NCBI GenBank assembly: GCA_027623205.1
Contig: JAQBYC010000005.1
Span: 1-64,000, forward strand
Source of the DNA: Pseudomonadota bacterium
GTDB taxonomy: Bacteria; Pseudomonadota; Alphaproteobacteria; GCA-2731375
DNA length: 64,000 bases
Direction: 5' to 3'
The position numbers were made by a program, and so were the translations under genes. This document shows, piece after piece, positions 27,650-37,017 of the stretch. Each line of letters opens with the position of its first letter. Positions within the stretch are counted from its first letter, which is position 1. The notes beneath the pieces are model-generated. The model saw nothing but the letters and a program-made list of their open reading frames with translations. It made no database searches and was not told the DNA's origin.

Positions 27650-28468
27650 CCGCCGATAGAGAATCGTATAGATTCCCAGGAAAATCGAGATCATCAGCAA
27701 CGAAAATAGGGTCGAGGCCGTCCCCAGCGCGAACAGGGTCGGGCGGATACGTTGGGTCATGGAGGCGTTGATATCCAGGGGCAGCGTATTCTGGGCCCCG
27801 GCCAACAGGGTGGTCCGGGCGAATTCGTCGTAGGACAGGGTGAAACCGAACAGACCGGCGGCAACCACCCCAGGCGTGATCAGGGGGAACGTCACTTCCT
27901 TGAACACCGTCCATTCATCGGCGCCCATATCGCGTGCCGCCTCCTCCAGCCTGGAATCAAAGCGGTTGAAGACCGCCATCATCACCAGATAGCCAAACGG
28001 CAGGGCCCAGATGACATGGACCGCCAAACCGGATGTATACCAGGCCGGCGCCAGGCCCAATTGCCGCAGCAGAATGGCCATCCCCAGACTGAGTAACACG
28101 CCCGGCACCATCAGGCCGGTCAGAATAGTGTAAAACAGGACATTGGAAAAAAGAAACGACTTGCGAAAGGCCATCGCCAGCATGGTCGAAAACAGCGCCG
28201 TGAGCACCATCACCATCAAGGCCAGAATGATGGACCGGCCCATGGCCCCCTGCATGTCGCCCACCGTTGAAGGTTCCAGCAGTTTGTTCCACCAATACAG
28301 GCTGAAGCCCCGCATGGGGAACGAGGTGCCGCCGCGCTGGCCCTGAAATGACAGCACGAACATGGCGAACATGGGGCCGTAGATGAACAGCAGGAAGATT
28401 ACGTAATAGATGGAGAAGCCGGTTTTCACCCGCAACTTGCGCCAACGCTCCGGTGTCCTGCGCGCCAT
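27641..28468 (-). CDS. ABC transporter permease (PotC type)
   Basis: EEAARDMGADEWTVFKEVTFPLITPGVVAAGLFGFTLSYDEF EAA loop; multiple TM. Confidence 0.94.
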   Translation of the reverse strand: MARRTPERWRKLRVKTGFSIYYVIFLLFIYGPMFAMFVLSFQGQRGGTSFPMRGFSLYWWNKLLEPSTVGDMQGAMGRSIILALMVMVLTALFSTMLAMAFRKSFLFSNVLFYTILTGLMVPGVLLSLGMAILLRQLGLAPAWYTSGLAVHVIWALPFGYLVMMAVFNRFDSRLEEAARDMGADEWTVFKEVTFPLITPGVVAAGLFGFTLSYDEFARTTLLAGAQNTLPLDINASMTQRIRPTLFALGTASTLFSLLMISIFLGIYTILYRRSR

Positions 28469-28473
28469 TGGCG

Positions 28474-29454
28474 TTACAACTCTTTCCGGATATCGACGAC
28501 GCGCAAGATGACGACGATGCCAATAACCATGGCCAGCATCAACATCAACGCATTGACGGCGGCAAACGGATAGTTCGCGATACCGTAATAATTGAGGATC
28601 ACGGTGCCGGCGGTGGAGGTCTTGCCGCCATAGACCACGACCGCGGTGGCGAATTCACCCATAATCATGACGAAAATGAAAATCATCCCAATGGCGACGC
28701 CGGGCAGCGACATGGGACCGATTATTTCGCGGAAAATCTGAAACGGGGTGGCGCCCATGTCGGTGGCGGCTTCCAAAATGTCTTTGTCGATCTTGGCCAG
28801 CGAAAAGAACATCGGCCCGATCCCCAGCACCACATAGATCTGCACCAATGCCATGGTGTAGCCGAACTCGGAATAAAACAGAAAACTGACCGGTTCGTCG
28901 ACAATGCCGAGGCCAAGCAGGGCCTGATTGATCAGACCACGGCGGCCCAGCATGGGCAGCCAGGCCACGGCCCGGATCAAATACGAGGTCCAGAAGGGCA
29001 CCATGCACAACAGGAACAACGCCAATTGCCATTTGAAGGCCTGCACCTGCATGGCCAGAAAATAGGCGATGGGATAGCCCACGATCAGACACAGAAGCAT
29101 GGTCACGAGGGTGAAATAAACCGTGGAACCAAGCGTCCGGATAAATACGCTGGGCAGTAGGAAGCGATCCGCGTCAGGATCGAAAAAGCCCTTGGTGTAA
29201 AAATACTCCCCGTAGAATTCCAGGGAAAAGGCCGGGCTCAAACCTTGGGGCGAATTCTCCCAGAAACTGAAAATGACAATGGAGACCAGCGGGACAACCA
29301 GAAACAGGATAAGCCAGATGGCCGCGGGCGTTATCAGCCAGACCGTGGCGAAGCCTTCCTCGGTATGGCTGATCTTGGCTTGGATCGCCAGGTCATCCGG
29401 CGCGGGTTGGCCGCCGATCAAGCCTGTATGATATAATTCGCTAACTTTTGACAT
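28474..29454 (-). CDS. ABC transporter permease (PotB type)
   Basis: EAATDMGATPFQIFREIIGPMSLPGVAIGMIFIFVMIMGEFATAVVVYGG; multiple TM. Confidence 0.94.
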   Translation of the reverse strand: MSKVSELYHTGLIGGQPAPDDLAIQAKISHTEEGFATVWLITPAAIWLILFLVVPLVSIVIFSFWENSPQGLSPAFSLEFYGEYFYTKGFFDPDADRFLLPSVFIRTLGSTVYFTLVTMLLCLIVGYPIAYFLAMQVQAFKWQLALFLLCMVPFWTSYLIRAVAWLPMLGRRGLINQALLGLGIVDEPVSFLFYSEFGYTMALVQIYVVLGIGPMFFSLAKIDKDILEAATDMGATPFQIFREIIGPMSLPGVAIGMIFIFVMIMGEFATAVVVYGGKTSTAGTVILNYYGIANYPFAAVNALMLMLAMVIGIVVILRVVDIRKEL

Positions 29455-29488
29455 GCACGACCAAGATCAAATAGCGGCCTAGGGAAAA

Positions 29489-29524
29489 AAGCGGCCGGCG
29501 CGGCAAATGCCGCACCGACCGCTT
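29489..29524 (-). terminator. stem-loop between solute-binding protein and permease genes (attenuator / mRNA stabiliser)
   Basis: On the minus strand aagcggtcggtgcggc-attt-gccgcgccggccgctt followed by tttt: a 16-bp stem with two G-U wobbles only on the minus strand. Confidence 0.75.
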
Positions 29525-29575
29525 TATTATTCCATGTCCGCTCCGAATTAGGAACGGCCTAAAGGCCGAAGATCA

Positions 29576-30862
29576 TCAGGCGGTCAGGAATTCCGTCCAC
29601 CGTTTCACCAGATAATCGTTTTCGCTCATGATGGAGTTCCACACGGCGATATTCTTGAACCGTTGTTCATAGGATCCGCCATCACGCACCGCGCCCTTCG
29701 CGACAAGCGGCGTGCCGAAGGGGTCGGGCAGTTCCTTGGCAGCCGGTTTCCCTTCGTACCAGAAGTCCCATTCATCGGCCGGCAGGCTCTTTTTGGTGTT
29801 TGCCGTGGTCGACATGTAATAGCCCTGGCGGGCGACAAAGGCGCCGGCCCAGCCATCAAGCCACCAATTGACGTATTCATAAGCCTGATCCAGTTGCTTG
29901 CCGCTGGCCTTGGCCGATATCGCCAGGGCGCCGTGCCAGCCGCGCATGCCTTCCTTGGGCGAGGCATAGATACAGGGCACGCCTTCGGCGTTCACGGCCG
30001 TCACCGCCGGCGACCACATGCTTTGCAGGACAACTTCGCCACTGACCATCAGGTTGACCGATTGGCCGAAGGTTTCCCAGAAGGCCCGGAAGTGACCTTC
30101 CTTCTTCTTCTTCGTCAGGAAGTCGACCAGGACGTCGATTTCCTTGCGGGTCATGTCGCCTTTATCGCCAAACTTGATCAGACCCAGAGCCTCGACGCCC
30201 ATGGCCGCATCCATGGCGCCAATCTGAGGCACGTTCAATAGCGCCACCCGGCCCTTGAAATCGGAACTGAACAATTCCGCCCAGCTGTCAATGGAACGCT
30301 TGGTCTCCTTCGGGTTGTAGCCCAGGGAATCGGCGTTATGCCAACCCGGCACGGCCGAAATATAGCGCGACGGCCCCTTGGTCGGTGCACCGTTTTCGTC
30401 CACCCACAATTTGTGAAACGGCGCATCGCCCTGGCCGATCTGCGAACCAGGGGTCAGTTTGCCGGTCTTGGTCAGATTCGAAACCTTGTCCCAGTCCCTG
30501 ATACGCGTGGTATCGATCGGTTGGAACACCTTGGACGGCACCATGACATCGAACATGTCAAAGTAGCATTCGGAAACTTCATACTGGTCGTTCTGGTTCA
30601 GGGTTTTGCCAAACAGAGCACCGTAGCCAAGGGCCTGGCCGCGGACAGGAAAACCCAAATCCTTGGCCGCCTTGCCCTGGATCTCGTTGATGATACTGAC
30701 GCCCAGGCCAATGCTCCGAATCGGATCGGCGGCCTGAACAATATTCGGGAAGCCGGTGATACCGCCCGCCGCCGCAATGCCCGCCGCGGTTCCCATGAAT
30801 TTCCGGCGGCTGATCTTCAACAGCGCGCCAGTCGATTTTTTATTACCGTTTTTTGCAGTCAT
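29576..30862 (-). CDS. ABC transporter extracellular solute-binding protein (PotD/spermidine-like), Tat-type signal
   Basis: KISRRKFMGTAAGIAAAGG signal; YVNWWLDGWAGAFVARQGYYM; upstream of the two permeases on the same strand. Confidence 0.92.
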   Translation of the reverse strand: MTAKNGNKKSTGALLKISRRKFMGTAAGIAAAGGITGFPNIVQAADPIRSIGLGVSIINEIQGKAAKDLGFPVRGQALGYGALFGKTLNQNDQYEVSECYFDMFDVMVPSKVFQPIDTTRIRDWDKVSNLTKTGKLTPGSQIGQGDAPFHKLWVDENGAPTKGPSRYISAVPGWHNADSLGYNPKETKRSIDSWAELFSSDFKGRVALLNVPQIGAMDAAMGVEALGLIKFGDKGDMTRKEIDVLVDFLTKKKKEGHFRAFWETFGQSVNLMVSGEVVLQSMWSPAVTAVNAEGVPCIYASPKEGMRGWHGALAISAKASGKQLDQAYEYVNWWLDGWAGAFVARQGYYMSTTANTKKSLPADEWDFWYEGKPAAKELPDPFGTPLVAKGAVRDGGSYEQRFKNIAVWNSIMSENDYLVKRWTEFLTA

Positions 30863-31055
30863 TTCCTGCCTCCCATTTGCCTGTTTGTCATGCGGCAATC
30901 ATCGCACGATCCTTGGCGGTAAATCCACGCCTTATCCATCCCTTGCTCCCGGCATCAATCCGCGGATCAAGCGCCTAGCGCAAAGCTGGTTTAATGATAC
31001 ATTAGGTTCGGAAACCGCCAAACTGAAAGTAACGGAATTATTCGGGGAGAAGGCT

Positions 31056-32525
31056 GTGACGGTCCTCATCAAAAACGGCCGCATCGTGACGGCAGCCGAC
31101 GACTATAACGCCGACATATTCATCGGCGGGGAAACGGTGTCCCTGATCGGCCGTAATCTGGAAATCGATGCGGACCATGTCATCGATGCCACCGGTAAAC
31201 TGGTGATCCCGGGCGGCGTTGATCCGCACACTCATCTGGAAATGCCGTTCGGCGGCACCACCACCTCTGATACCTTCGAAACCGGCACCCGGGCCGCGGC
31301 CTTTGGCGGCACCACGACCATCGTTGATTTCGCCATTCAGACCAAGGGCACCTCGACCCTGGAAGCCCTGGATAGCTGGCATGGCAAGGCGGCGGGACGC
31401 ACCGCCATCGACTATGGCTTTCACATGGTTATTACCGACATGCCCGAGGAACGGTTGCCGGAAATGCGCCGCCTCTCCGACGAAGGCGTCACCTCGTACA
31501 AGTTGTTCATGGCCTATCCCGGCGTCCTGCTGTCCGATGACGGCACCATATTCCGCGCCATGCGCAAGGCGGGCGAGGACGGCACCCTGGTCTGCATGCA
31601 CGCCGAAAATGGCATCGTCATTGACGAATTGGTCAAAATTGCGCTTTCAGAGGGCCATATAGAACCGAAATATCACGCCCTGACCCGCCCAACCCGCCTG
31701 GAAGCCGAAGGCGCGCACCGCGCCCTGGCCATTGCCGAGGTTGCCCGGGCGCCGGTCTATCTGGTGCATCTGAGTTGTTTTGACGCCCTGGAACAATTGC
31801 GCATGGCCCAGGCGCGCGGCGTCATGGCCCATGCCGAAACCTGCCCGCAATATTTACTGCTGGACGTGGATTGCTATGACGAGCCGGGCTTCGATGGCGC
31901 CAAATACGTGCTGACGCCGCCCCTGCGGGAAAAATGGAACCAGGCCGAGTTATGGGGCGGGCTGCGCACTTCCGCGCTGGATGTGATCTCCACCGATCAT
32001 TGCCCCTTCTGCATGCGTGACCAGAAGGCGCTTGGCCGCGATGATTTCAGCCAGATCCCCAACGGCGGCCCCGGCGTGGAAAACCGCATGAGTCTGATCT
32101 ATCACCGGGGCGTCAATCACGGCAATATCTCGCTCAACCGCTTCGTCGAACTGACCTCCACCTCGCCGGCCAAAATCTTTGGCCTGTTTCCCAAGAAGGG
32201 CACCATCGCCGTGGGCAGCGATGCCGATATCGTCGTCTTCGATCCAGACCGCGAAGAGACGATTTCCCTGCACAATCCCCACACCCACCACATGAACATC
32301 GACTACAACGCCTATGAAGGCACCAAGGTGCGCGGCTTTACCGAGACCGTGCTGTCGCGGGGCCGGGTGATCATCGACAAGGGCAATTATCTGGGCCGGC
32401 CCGGCGACGGCGCCTTCGTCAAACGCGGCCCCTACGGCGGCCTGCACGCCTCCAGCCGCGCCGCGGCCACCTCCATCGCGCTCAGCACCTCGGGCCGCCT
32501 TGGCGCGCCGGGGGCGCATCGGTAG
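31056..32525 (+). CDS. dihydropyrimidinase / D-hydantoinase
   Basis: VIPGGVDPHTHLEMPFGGTTTSDTFETGTRAAAFGGTTTIVDF, LFMAYPGVLLSDDGTIFRAM, STDHCPFCMRDQKALG, GSDADIVVFDP. Start inferred as GTG in frame at 31056. Confidence 0.95.
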   Translation: MTVLIKNGRIVTAADDYNADIFIGGETVSLIGRNLEIDADHVIDATGKLVIPGGVDPHTHLEMPFGGTTTSDTFETGTRAAAFGGTTTIVDFAIQTKGTSTLEALDSWHGKAAGRTAIDYGFHMVITDMPEERLPEMRRLSDEGVTSYKLFMAYPGVLLSDDGTIFRAMRKAGEDGTLVCMHAENGIVIDELVKIALSEGHIEPKYHALTRPTRLEAEGAHRALAIAEVARAPVYLVHLSCFDALEQLRMAQARGVMAHAETCPQYLLLDVDCYDEPGFDGAKYVLTPPLREKWNQAELWGGLRTSALDVISTDHCPFCMRDQKALGRDDFSQIPNGGPGVENRMSLIYHRGVNHGNISLNRFVELTSTSPAKIFGLFPKKGTIAVGSDADIVVFDPDREETISLHNPHTHHMNIDYNAYEGTKVRGFTETVLSRGRVIIDKGNYLGRPGDGAFVKRGPYGGLHASSRAAATSIALSTSGRLGAPGAHR

Positions 32526-32534
32526 GCAGCCGCC

Positions 32535-33236
32535 TCAACGGCCCAGAAAATCCAGGATCCAAGCGGCGGCGGCGGCTTCATCGGTGGGCGCTTGCAGACT
32601 CTCCAGGGCGGTCTCCACGACCTCGCCGCCCATTTGATCACGGCGCATCCGGTATAGCTCGGCGGCAAAGTCCCTGGTCATTTCGGGATGGTTCTGGATG
32701 CTCAGAACGTTGGGGCCCACCGTCATGACGCCAATGGGGCAGAAGGCGCTGCCCGCCAGCACCTCGGCGCCCGGGGGCGGTGTTGTGACCTGGTCCTGAT
32801 GCGAGGCCAGCAGGGCGAGGCTTGCCAGCGGCGGGCGCATCCAATCCGCCCGGCCCACGACGTCATGCCGATGCACCCCGGCGCCCCACCCAGGGGCCTT
32901 GACCACCGTGCCGCCAAAGGCCTGGGCCACCAGCTGATGGCCAAAACAGATGCCGACCACGGGTTGCGTTTCCGCCGCCGCCCGGGTGAAGGCCTCCAAT
33001 TGGGCGATCCAATCGTCGCCGTCATAGACGCTGGCCGCGCTGCCGGTGATCAACCAGCCGTCGCAGGCATCGCCCGCCTGGGGAAATTCGCCCAGATAGC
33101 AACGGTAGGGGCGCAGTATCGGCCCGGCGCCAGCAGGCGCCAGAAATCGTTGGAACGCTTCCGTGAAAGTGCCGAAGTGAGCCGAAAATTCCGCTGCGAC
33201 CGCGCCCGCCTCAAGAATACCAATGGTCAACGTCAT
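32535..33236 (-). CDS. class I glutamine amidotransferase-like protein
   Basis: VVGICFGHQLVAQAFGG nucleophile elbow; SIQNHPEMT His-x-Glu. Confidence 0.92.
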   Translation of the reverse strand: MTLTIGILEAGAVAAEFSAHFGTFTEAFQRFLAPAGAGPILRPYRCYLGEFPQAGDACDGWLITGSAASVYDGDDWIAQLEAFTRAAAETQPVVGICFGHQLVAQAFGGTVVKAPGWGAGVHRHDVVGRADWMRPPLASLALLASHQDQVTTPPPGAEVLAGSAFCPIGVMTVGPNVLSIQNHPEMTRDFAAELYRMRRDQMGGEVVETALESLQAPTDEAAAAAWILDFLGR

Positions 33237-33238
33237 GC

Positions 33239-34156
33239 TTAGGAATCGACCAAATTGCCCTGGTCGTCGCGGGTCTCCGGACCGCGCACGCGGGCCCGGC
33301 CATCGCCGAAGTTCTGGTCCCGGCCCGCCAGGGCAGCCTTGAGGCCCTGGTCCTTCGCCACCTGGCGGAAGGAACGCGTTCCCGGTGCCAGGTGGGCGCG
33401 GGCGTCGTTTTCCGCCGCCAGCCGCTGCAGGGTCCGCGCCCCCATCAACTCCAGCCCAAGGTTGACGATGCGTTTATTGGCGGCCAGCAGATCGGGATCG
33501 ATTTGCGCCATGCGCCCGGCCAGGCCTTCAACCTCCGCCTCCAACAGATCGGCGGGCACCGATTTCATCACCAGGCCGATTTCCACCGCTTCCGCGCCGG
33601 TGATGGTATCGCCGGTCAGCACCAGGCGCTTGGCCCACTGCGGTCCGCAATGATAGACCCACATCTGGTTCGGTAACGAGCCCAGATCACGGGCCGGGGG
33701 AAAGCCGATTACCGCGTCATCCGCCGCGATCACCATGTCGCACAGCAAGGCGATATCCGTGCCGCCGGCCAGACAATGGCCATGCACCTGGGCAATGGTG
33801 GGTTTGTGCATATCGAACAGCGCCATGCGCAGGCGCTGGCTGTATTCCAGGCGCCAGATGTCATCATCAATGGTCGGATCGGCATAGATGCCGCCGTCCC
33901 GATAGTTTCGTCCCGGCCGCCCCCCCGCGGGTGGATTGTTCAGCCCCGGTGTCAGATCGTAACCGGCGCTGAACGATGGCCCCGCGCCACGGATGATGAT
34001 GCTATGCACCGCCTTGTCGTTGTCGGCTTCCCACAGGGCGGCGTTCAATTCCTCCAACAGCGGCACCGAAAGCGCATTGCGCTTGGCGGGTCTGTTCAGG
34101 GTAATGCGGGCGCGGCCGTCCACCGCCTGGTAAATGATATGCTCGAAATCATCCAT
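33239..34156 (-). CDS. enoyl-CoA hydratase/isomerase family protein
   Basis: VDGRARITLNRPAKRNALSVPLLEELNAAL, IIRGAGPSFSAGYDL, QVHGHCLAGGTDIALLCDMVIAADDAVIGFPPARDLG. Confidence 0.94.
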   Translation of the reverse strand: MDDFEHIIYQAVDGRARITLNRPAKRNALSVPLLEELNAALWEADNDKAVHSIIIRGAGPSFSAGYDLTPGLNNPPAGGRPGRNYRDGGIYADPTIDDDIWRLEYSQRLRMALFDMHKPTIAQVHGHCLAGGTDIALLCDMVIAADDAVIGFPPARDLGSLPNQMWVYHCGPQWAKRLVLTGDTITGAEAVEIGLVMKSVPADLLEAEVEGLAGRMAQIDPDLLAANKRIVNLGLELMGARTLQRLAAENDARAHLAPGTRSFRQVAKDQGLKAALAGRDQNFGDGRARVRGPETRDDQGNLVDS

Positions 34157-34186
34157 GGCGAAAACCCATACCAGGGTTGGCCCGTA

Positions 34187-34660
34187 TCAAGCCCGGCCCC
34201 GACGACCGACGGGACGCATGACCTTCAACAGCCAGAAAATGACGCAAAAGACGCCGGTCAAAATGATCAGCGCAAGCACCGCGGCCAGGCGTTTGCCAAA
34301 GGCTTCATCCAGGCTGTAGCCGGGCGCCAGCAAATAGACGCACAGGATCTGCACCGCCTGCAGCGCGGCCCCGGCGCTAAACAAAATGGCGATAAAGGTC
34401 GAACCGCGCAGCGAGGTCAGCACCATGGCCTCGACGCTGCGCTGCTGCACGATATGGGTCTGATAGGCGCGCCAGTGATAGCCGCAGAAGCCAACAATAC
34501 CGACGATCACCACGGCCCAGAGAATGGCGTTTTCATAGCTCAAGCCGTTCAGGACCAGATTGAACAGATCCTCGAACGGTTGATAGAAATACAAAAATAT
34601 CAAAACGACGATGTAGACTATGAAACCAACAAGGGTCCAGAACCATTGCCAACCACTCAT
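34187..34660 (-). CDS. uncharacterised membrane protein; paralogue of 14160-14687
   Basis: FLYFYQPFE...IVGIVGFCGYHWRAYQ...STFIAILFSAGAALQAVQIL. Confidence 0.75.
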   Translation of the reverse strand: MSGWQWFWTLVGFIVYIVVLIFLYFYQPFEDLFNLVLNGLSYENAILWAVVIVGIVGFCGYHWRAYQTHIVQQRSVEAMVLTSLRGSTFIAILFSAGAALQAVQILCVYLLAPGYSLDEAFGKRLAAVLALIILTGVFCVIFWLLKVMRPVGRRGRA

Positions 34661-34751
34661 ATGCCGTCCCCTTCAACCCTTGTTCCGCGGGGCATGTTAA
34701 CTCTCTCAATGTTATTGCGATAGACCCAGGTTTTACAAAACACCGGGAAAT

Positions 34752-35654
34752 CTAGTTATTTTCCGGCAAGGCGGCGGCGATCAGGCGGCCGAAAATGACC
34801 ATCTCGGGGCTGGTCCGGCGGTACATATCGAGCGCGGCGAGCACGGCGGGGATTTCATCCAGGGCTGGCGCCCCTTGCTCTGATATGGGCGGCAGCGTGG
34901 GGAACTGCGCCGCCACCGCCGCGTCGATGCCGGCCAGCAAGGCTTTTCGCGCCGTATCCGTTTCAACTGCCCTGCCCAAGGGCGCCAGCCACCCGCCCAG
35001 GTGCGCGATATAGGCCGGCCAATGGGCGAGCATCAGGTAGAGCCCCGGCACGAAGGGCTGGCCATCGACCGCCGTACCAAGCCGTAGCAGGACCGCCTGG
35101 GTATCCTTGTCCAACGCCGCGATATCGGCCAGGGCGGGCGGCGCCGGCAAGGCCCCAGGCGGTTGCCAGGTCGCGGCGGGCGAGCCGGGCGTGGTGCCGC
35201 CGGCAGGCCGTTCACCCTTTAACAGACGCCGCAGCAGGCCGGAAAACATCAGATTGACCGGCGCCACCCGGACAAATCCGGCACATACATCCGCGATGAT
35301 CCGCTGGTCGGCGGCGTCGACACCAAACTGCCGCAGGAACCCGGCCGGCAGGGGCGATAGGGTTGGCAGTTCCAGGCCGCCGGCCACCCGCCAAGCGGCG
35401 GTTTGCGCCTGCCCGGACCGGAACGCAGGCCCCAGGGCCGACCAGACCCATTCCAGCCGGCCCGGCCGGGTCGCCAGATGGCGTTGCAAGGAGGACACGT
35501 AGGGCACGGCCCAGAGCCTGCGGATCTCGCCATATATTTCGGCGATGCGGCCCTCGGCCGCCGCTTCGGGTAGTTCAGCCAGCATCTGGATGGGGAGTCT
35601 TGATTGCCAAGGGCGGCCGGCGCTGATGCCATTCCGTGGCCTGCTCGTAAGCAT
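34752..35654 (-). CDS. halocarboxylic acid dehalogenase DehI-like protein
   Basis: ELPEAAAEGRIAEIYGEIRRLWAVPYVSSLQRHLATRPGRLEWVWSALGPAFRSG resembles the DehI family N-terminus. Confidence 0.75.
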   Translation of the reverse strand: MLTSRPRNGISAGRPWQSRLPIQMLAELPEAAAEGRIAEIYGEIRRLWAVPYVSSLQRHLATRPGRLEWVWSALGPAFRSGQAQTAAWRVAGGLELPTLSPLPAGFLRQFGVDAADQRIIADVCAGFVRVAPVNLMFSGLLRRLLKGERPAGGTTPGSPAATWQPPGALPAPPALADIAALDKDTQAVLLRLGTAVDGQPFVPGLYLMLAHWPAYIAHLGGWLAPLGRAVETDTARKALLAGIDAAVAAQFPTLPPISEQGAPALDEIPAVLAALDMYRRTSPEMVIFGRLIAAALPENN

Positions 35655-37017
35655 CCGCCACCTGCAACAGCAATGGCTCCTCGAACCAGGGGCCTAGAAG
35701 TTGTAGGCCGATGGGCAAGCCATCCTGGGTGAAACCACAGGGAATGGAGATCGCCGGCTGCCCGGTGAAACAGGCCAGCCGGGTCAGCTGCCCAAGAACT
35801 TTCCAGCCGATAACCGATTGATCGCCCACCATTATCTCGCCGGTATCAATGGGGACCGACGGTATCACCGCCGTCGGCATGGCCAGAATGGGTGTCCGTT
35901 CCAGAACGCCGGCCATTTCCCGGCGCACCCGGGCCTGGGTTTGCCGGGCCAGGATGTAATCCGAGGCGGATAGACCCTCGCCCAGGCGAAGTCGCTGGTT
36001 CACGTCCGGCGACAGATCATCCGCGTTGTTCTGCAAATGCGCGCCATGCACCGTGTGAGCCTCGCCCATGGCCATGACGTTCCAGCCCTGCCGCGCCTCG
36101 CGGTTAAAGGGCAGGACGACCTCCTCGATCACGGCGCCCAACGCGTCAAGAACCACCAGGGCAGCCTGCACCGCCGCCTCGACATCAGGATGCAGGCGGT
36201 CAAAATAGAAATCCCGTGGCACACCGATACGCAGACCGTCCAGGGGCCGGCCCAACAGGGCGGTGTATTCAGCGACCTTGGCACCTGCCGTGCTGGGATC
36301 CGCCTCGTCCGCGCCGGCGATGGCATCCAGCACCAGGGCCGCGTCACGCACCGTGCGGGCCAGGGGGCCGCCATGATCCATGCTTTCGCACAGCGGATAG
36401 ATGCCCGCGCGGGAGGCCAGACCATAGGTTTGTTTCAGGCCGACAACGCCGCACAGGGCGGCCGGAATACGGATCGAGCCGCCCGTGTCGCTGCCCAGGG
36501 TGGCCATGGCCAGATGGGCGGCGGTGGCGCAGCCCGAGCCGGAGGAAGAACCGCCACAGACCCGGTCCGTGTTCCACGGATTCCGCGCCGTGCCGACGAT
36601 GGGATTGATCCCGGTGGGGCCAAAGGCGAATTCGTGCAAATTCAGCAAACCCACCATGATGGCGCCCGCCTCGCGCAGACGGCCAACAGAGGTCGCATCG
36701 CTGTTGGCCACGCCTTCGGCAAGGATCCGTGAACCACAGGTGCGTTCCATCCCCGCGACCTGAAACAGGTCCTTCACCGCCATGGGTATGCCATGCAGGG
36801 GACCACGGTAACGGCCCGCCGCGATCTCCGCCTCGGCCGCCTTGGCCGCCGCCAGGGCGGCATCGGGGTAAAGCGAGATATAGGCGTTCAAGTCGGGGTT
36901 CAACGCCTCGATCCGCGCCAGCTGGCTTTGCATGACTTCGACGGGGGAGACTTCCCCGCCCGCGATCAGCGGCGCCAGGGCCGCGATATCCATCAAGGCC
37001 AGGTTGTCACGACTCAT
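35575..37017 (-). CDS. amidase (amidase signature family)
   Basis: GGSSSGSGCATAAHLAMATLGSDTGGSIRIPAALCGVVGLKQTYG. Confidence 0.95.
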   Translation of the reverse strand: MSRDNLALMDIAALAPLIAGGEVSPVEVMQSQLARIEALNPDLNAYISLYPDAALAAAKAAEAEIAAGRYRGPLHGIPMAVKDLFQVAGMERTCGSRILAEGVANSDATSVGRLREAGAIMVGLLNLHEFAFGPTGINPIVGTARNPWNTDRVCGGSSSGSGCATAAHLAMATLGSDTGGSIRIPAALCGVVGLKQTYGLASRAGIYPLCESMDHGGPLARTVRDAALVLDAIAGADEADPSTAGAKVAEYTALLGRPLDGLRIGVPRDFYFDRLHPDVEAAVQAALVVLDALGAVIEEVVLPFNREARQGWNVMAMGEAHTVHGAHLQNNADDLSPDVNQRLRLGEGLSASDYILARQTQARVRREMAGVLERTPILAMPTAVIPSVPIDTGEIMVGDQSVIGWKVLGQLTRLACFTGQPAISIPCGFTQDGLPIGLQLLGPWFEEPLLLQVADAYEQATEWHQRRPPLAIKTPHPDAG

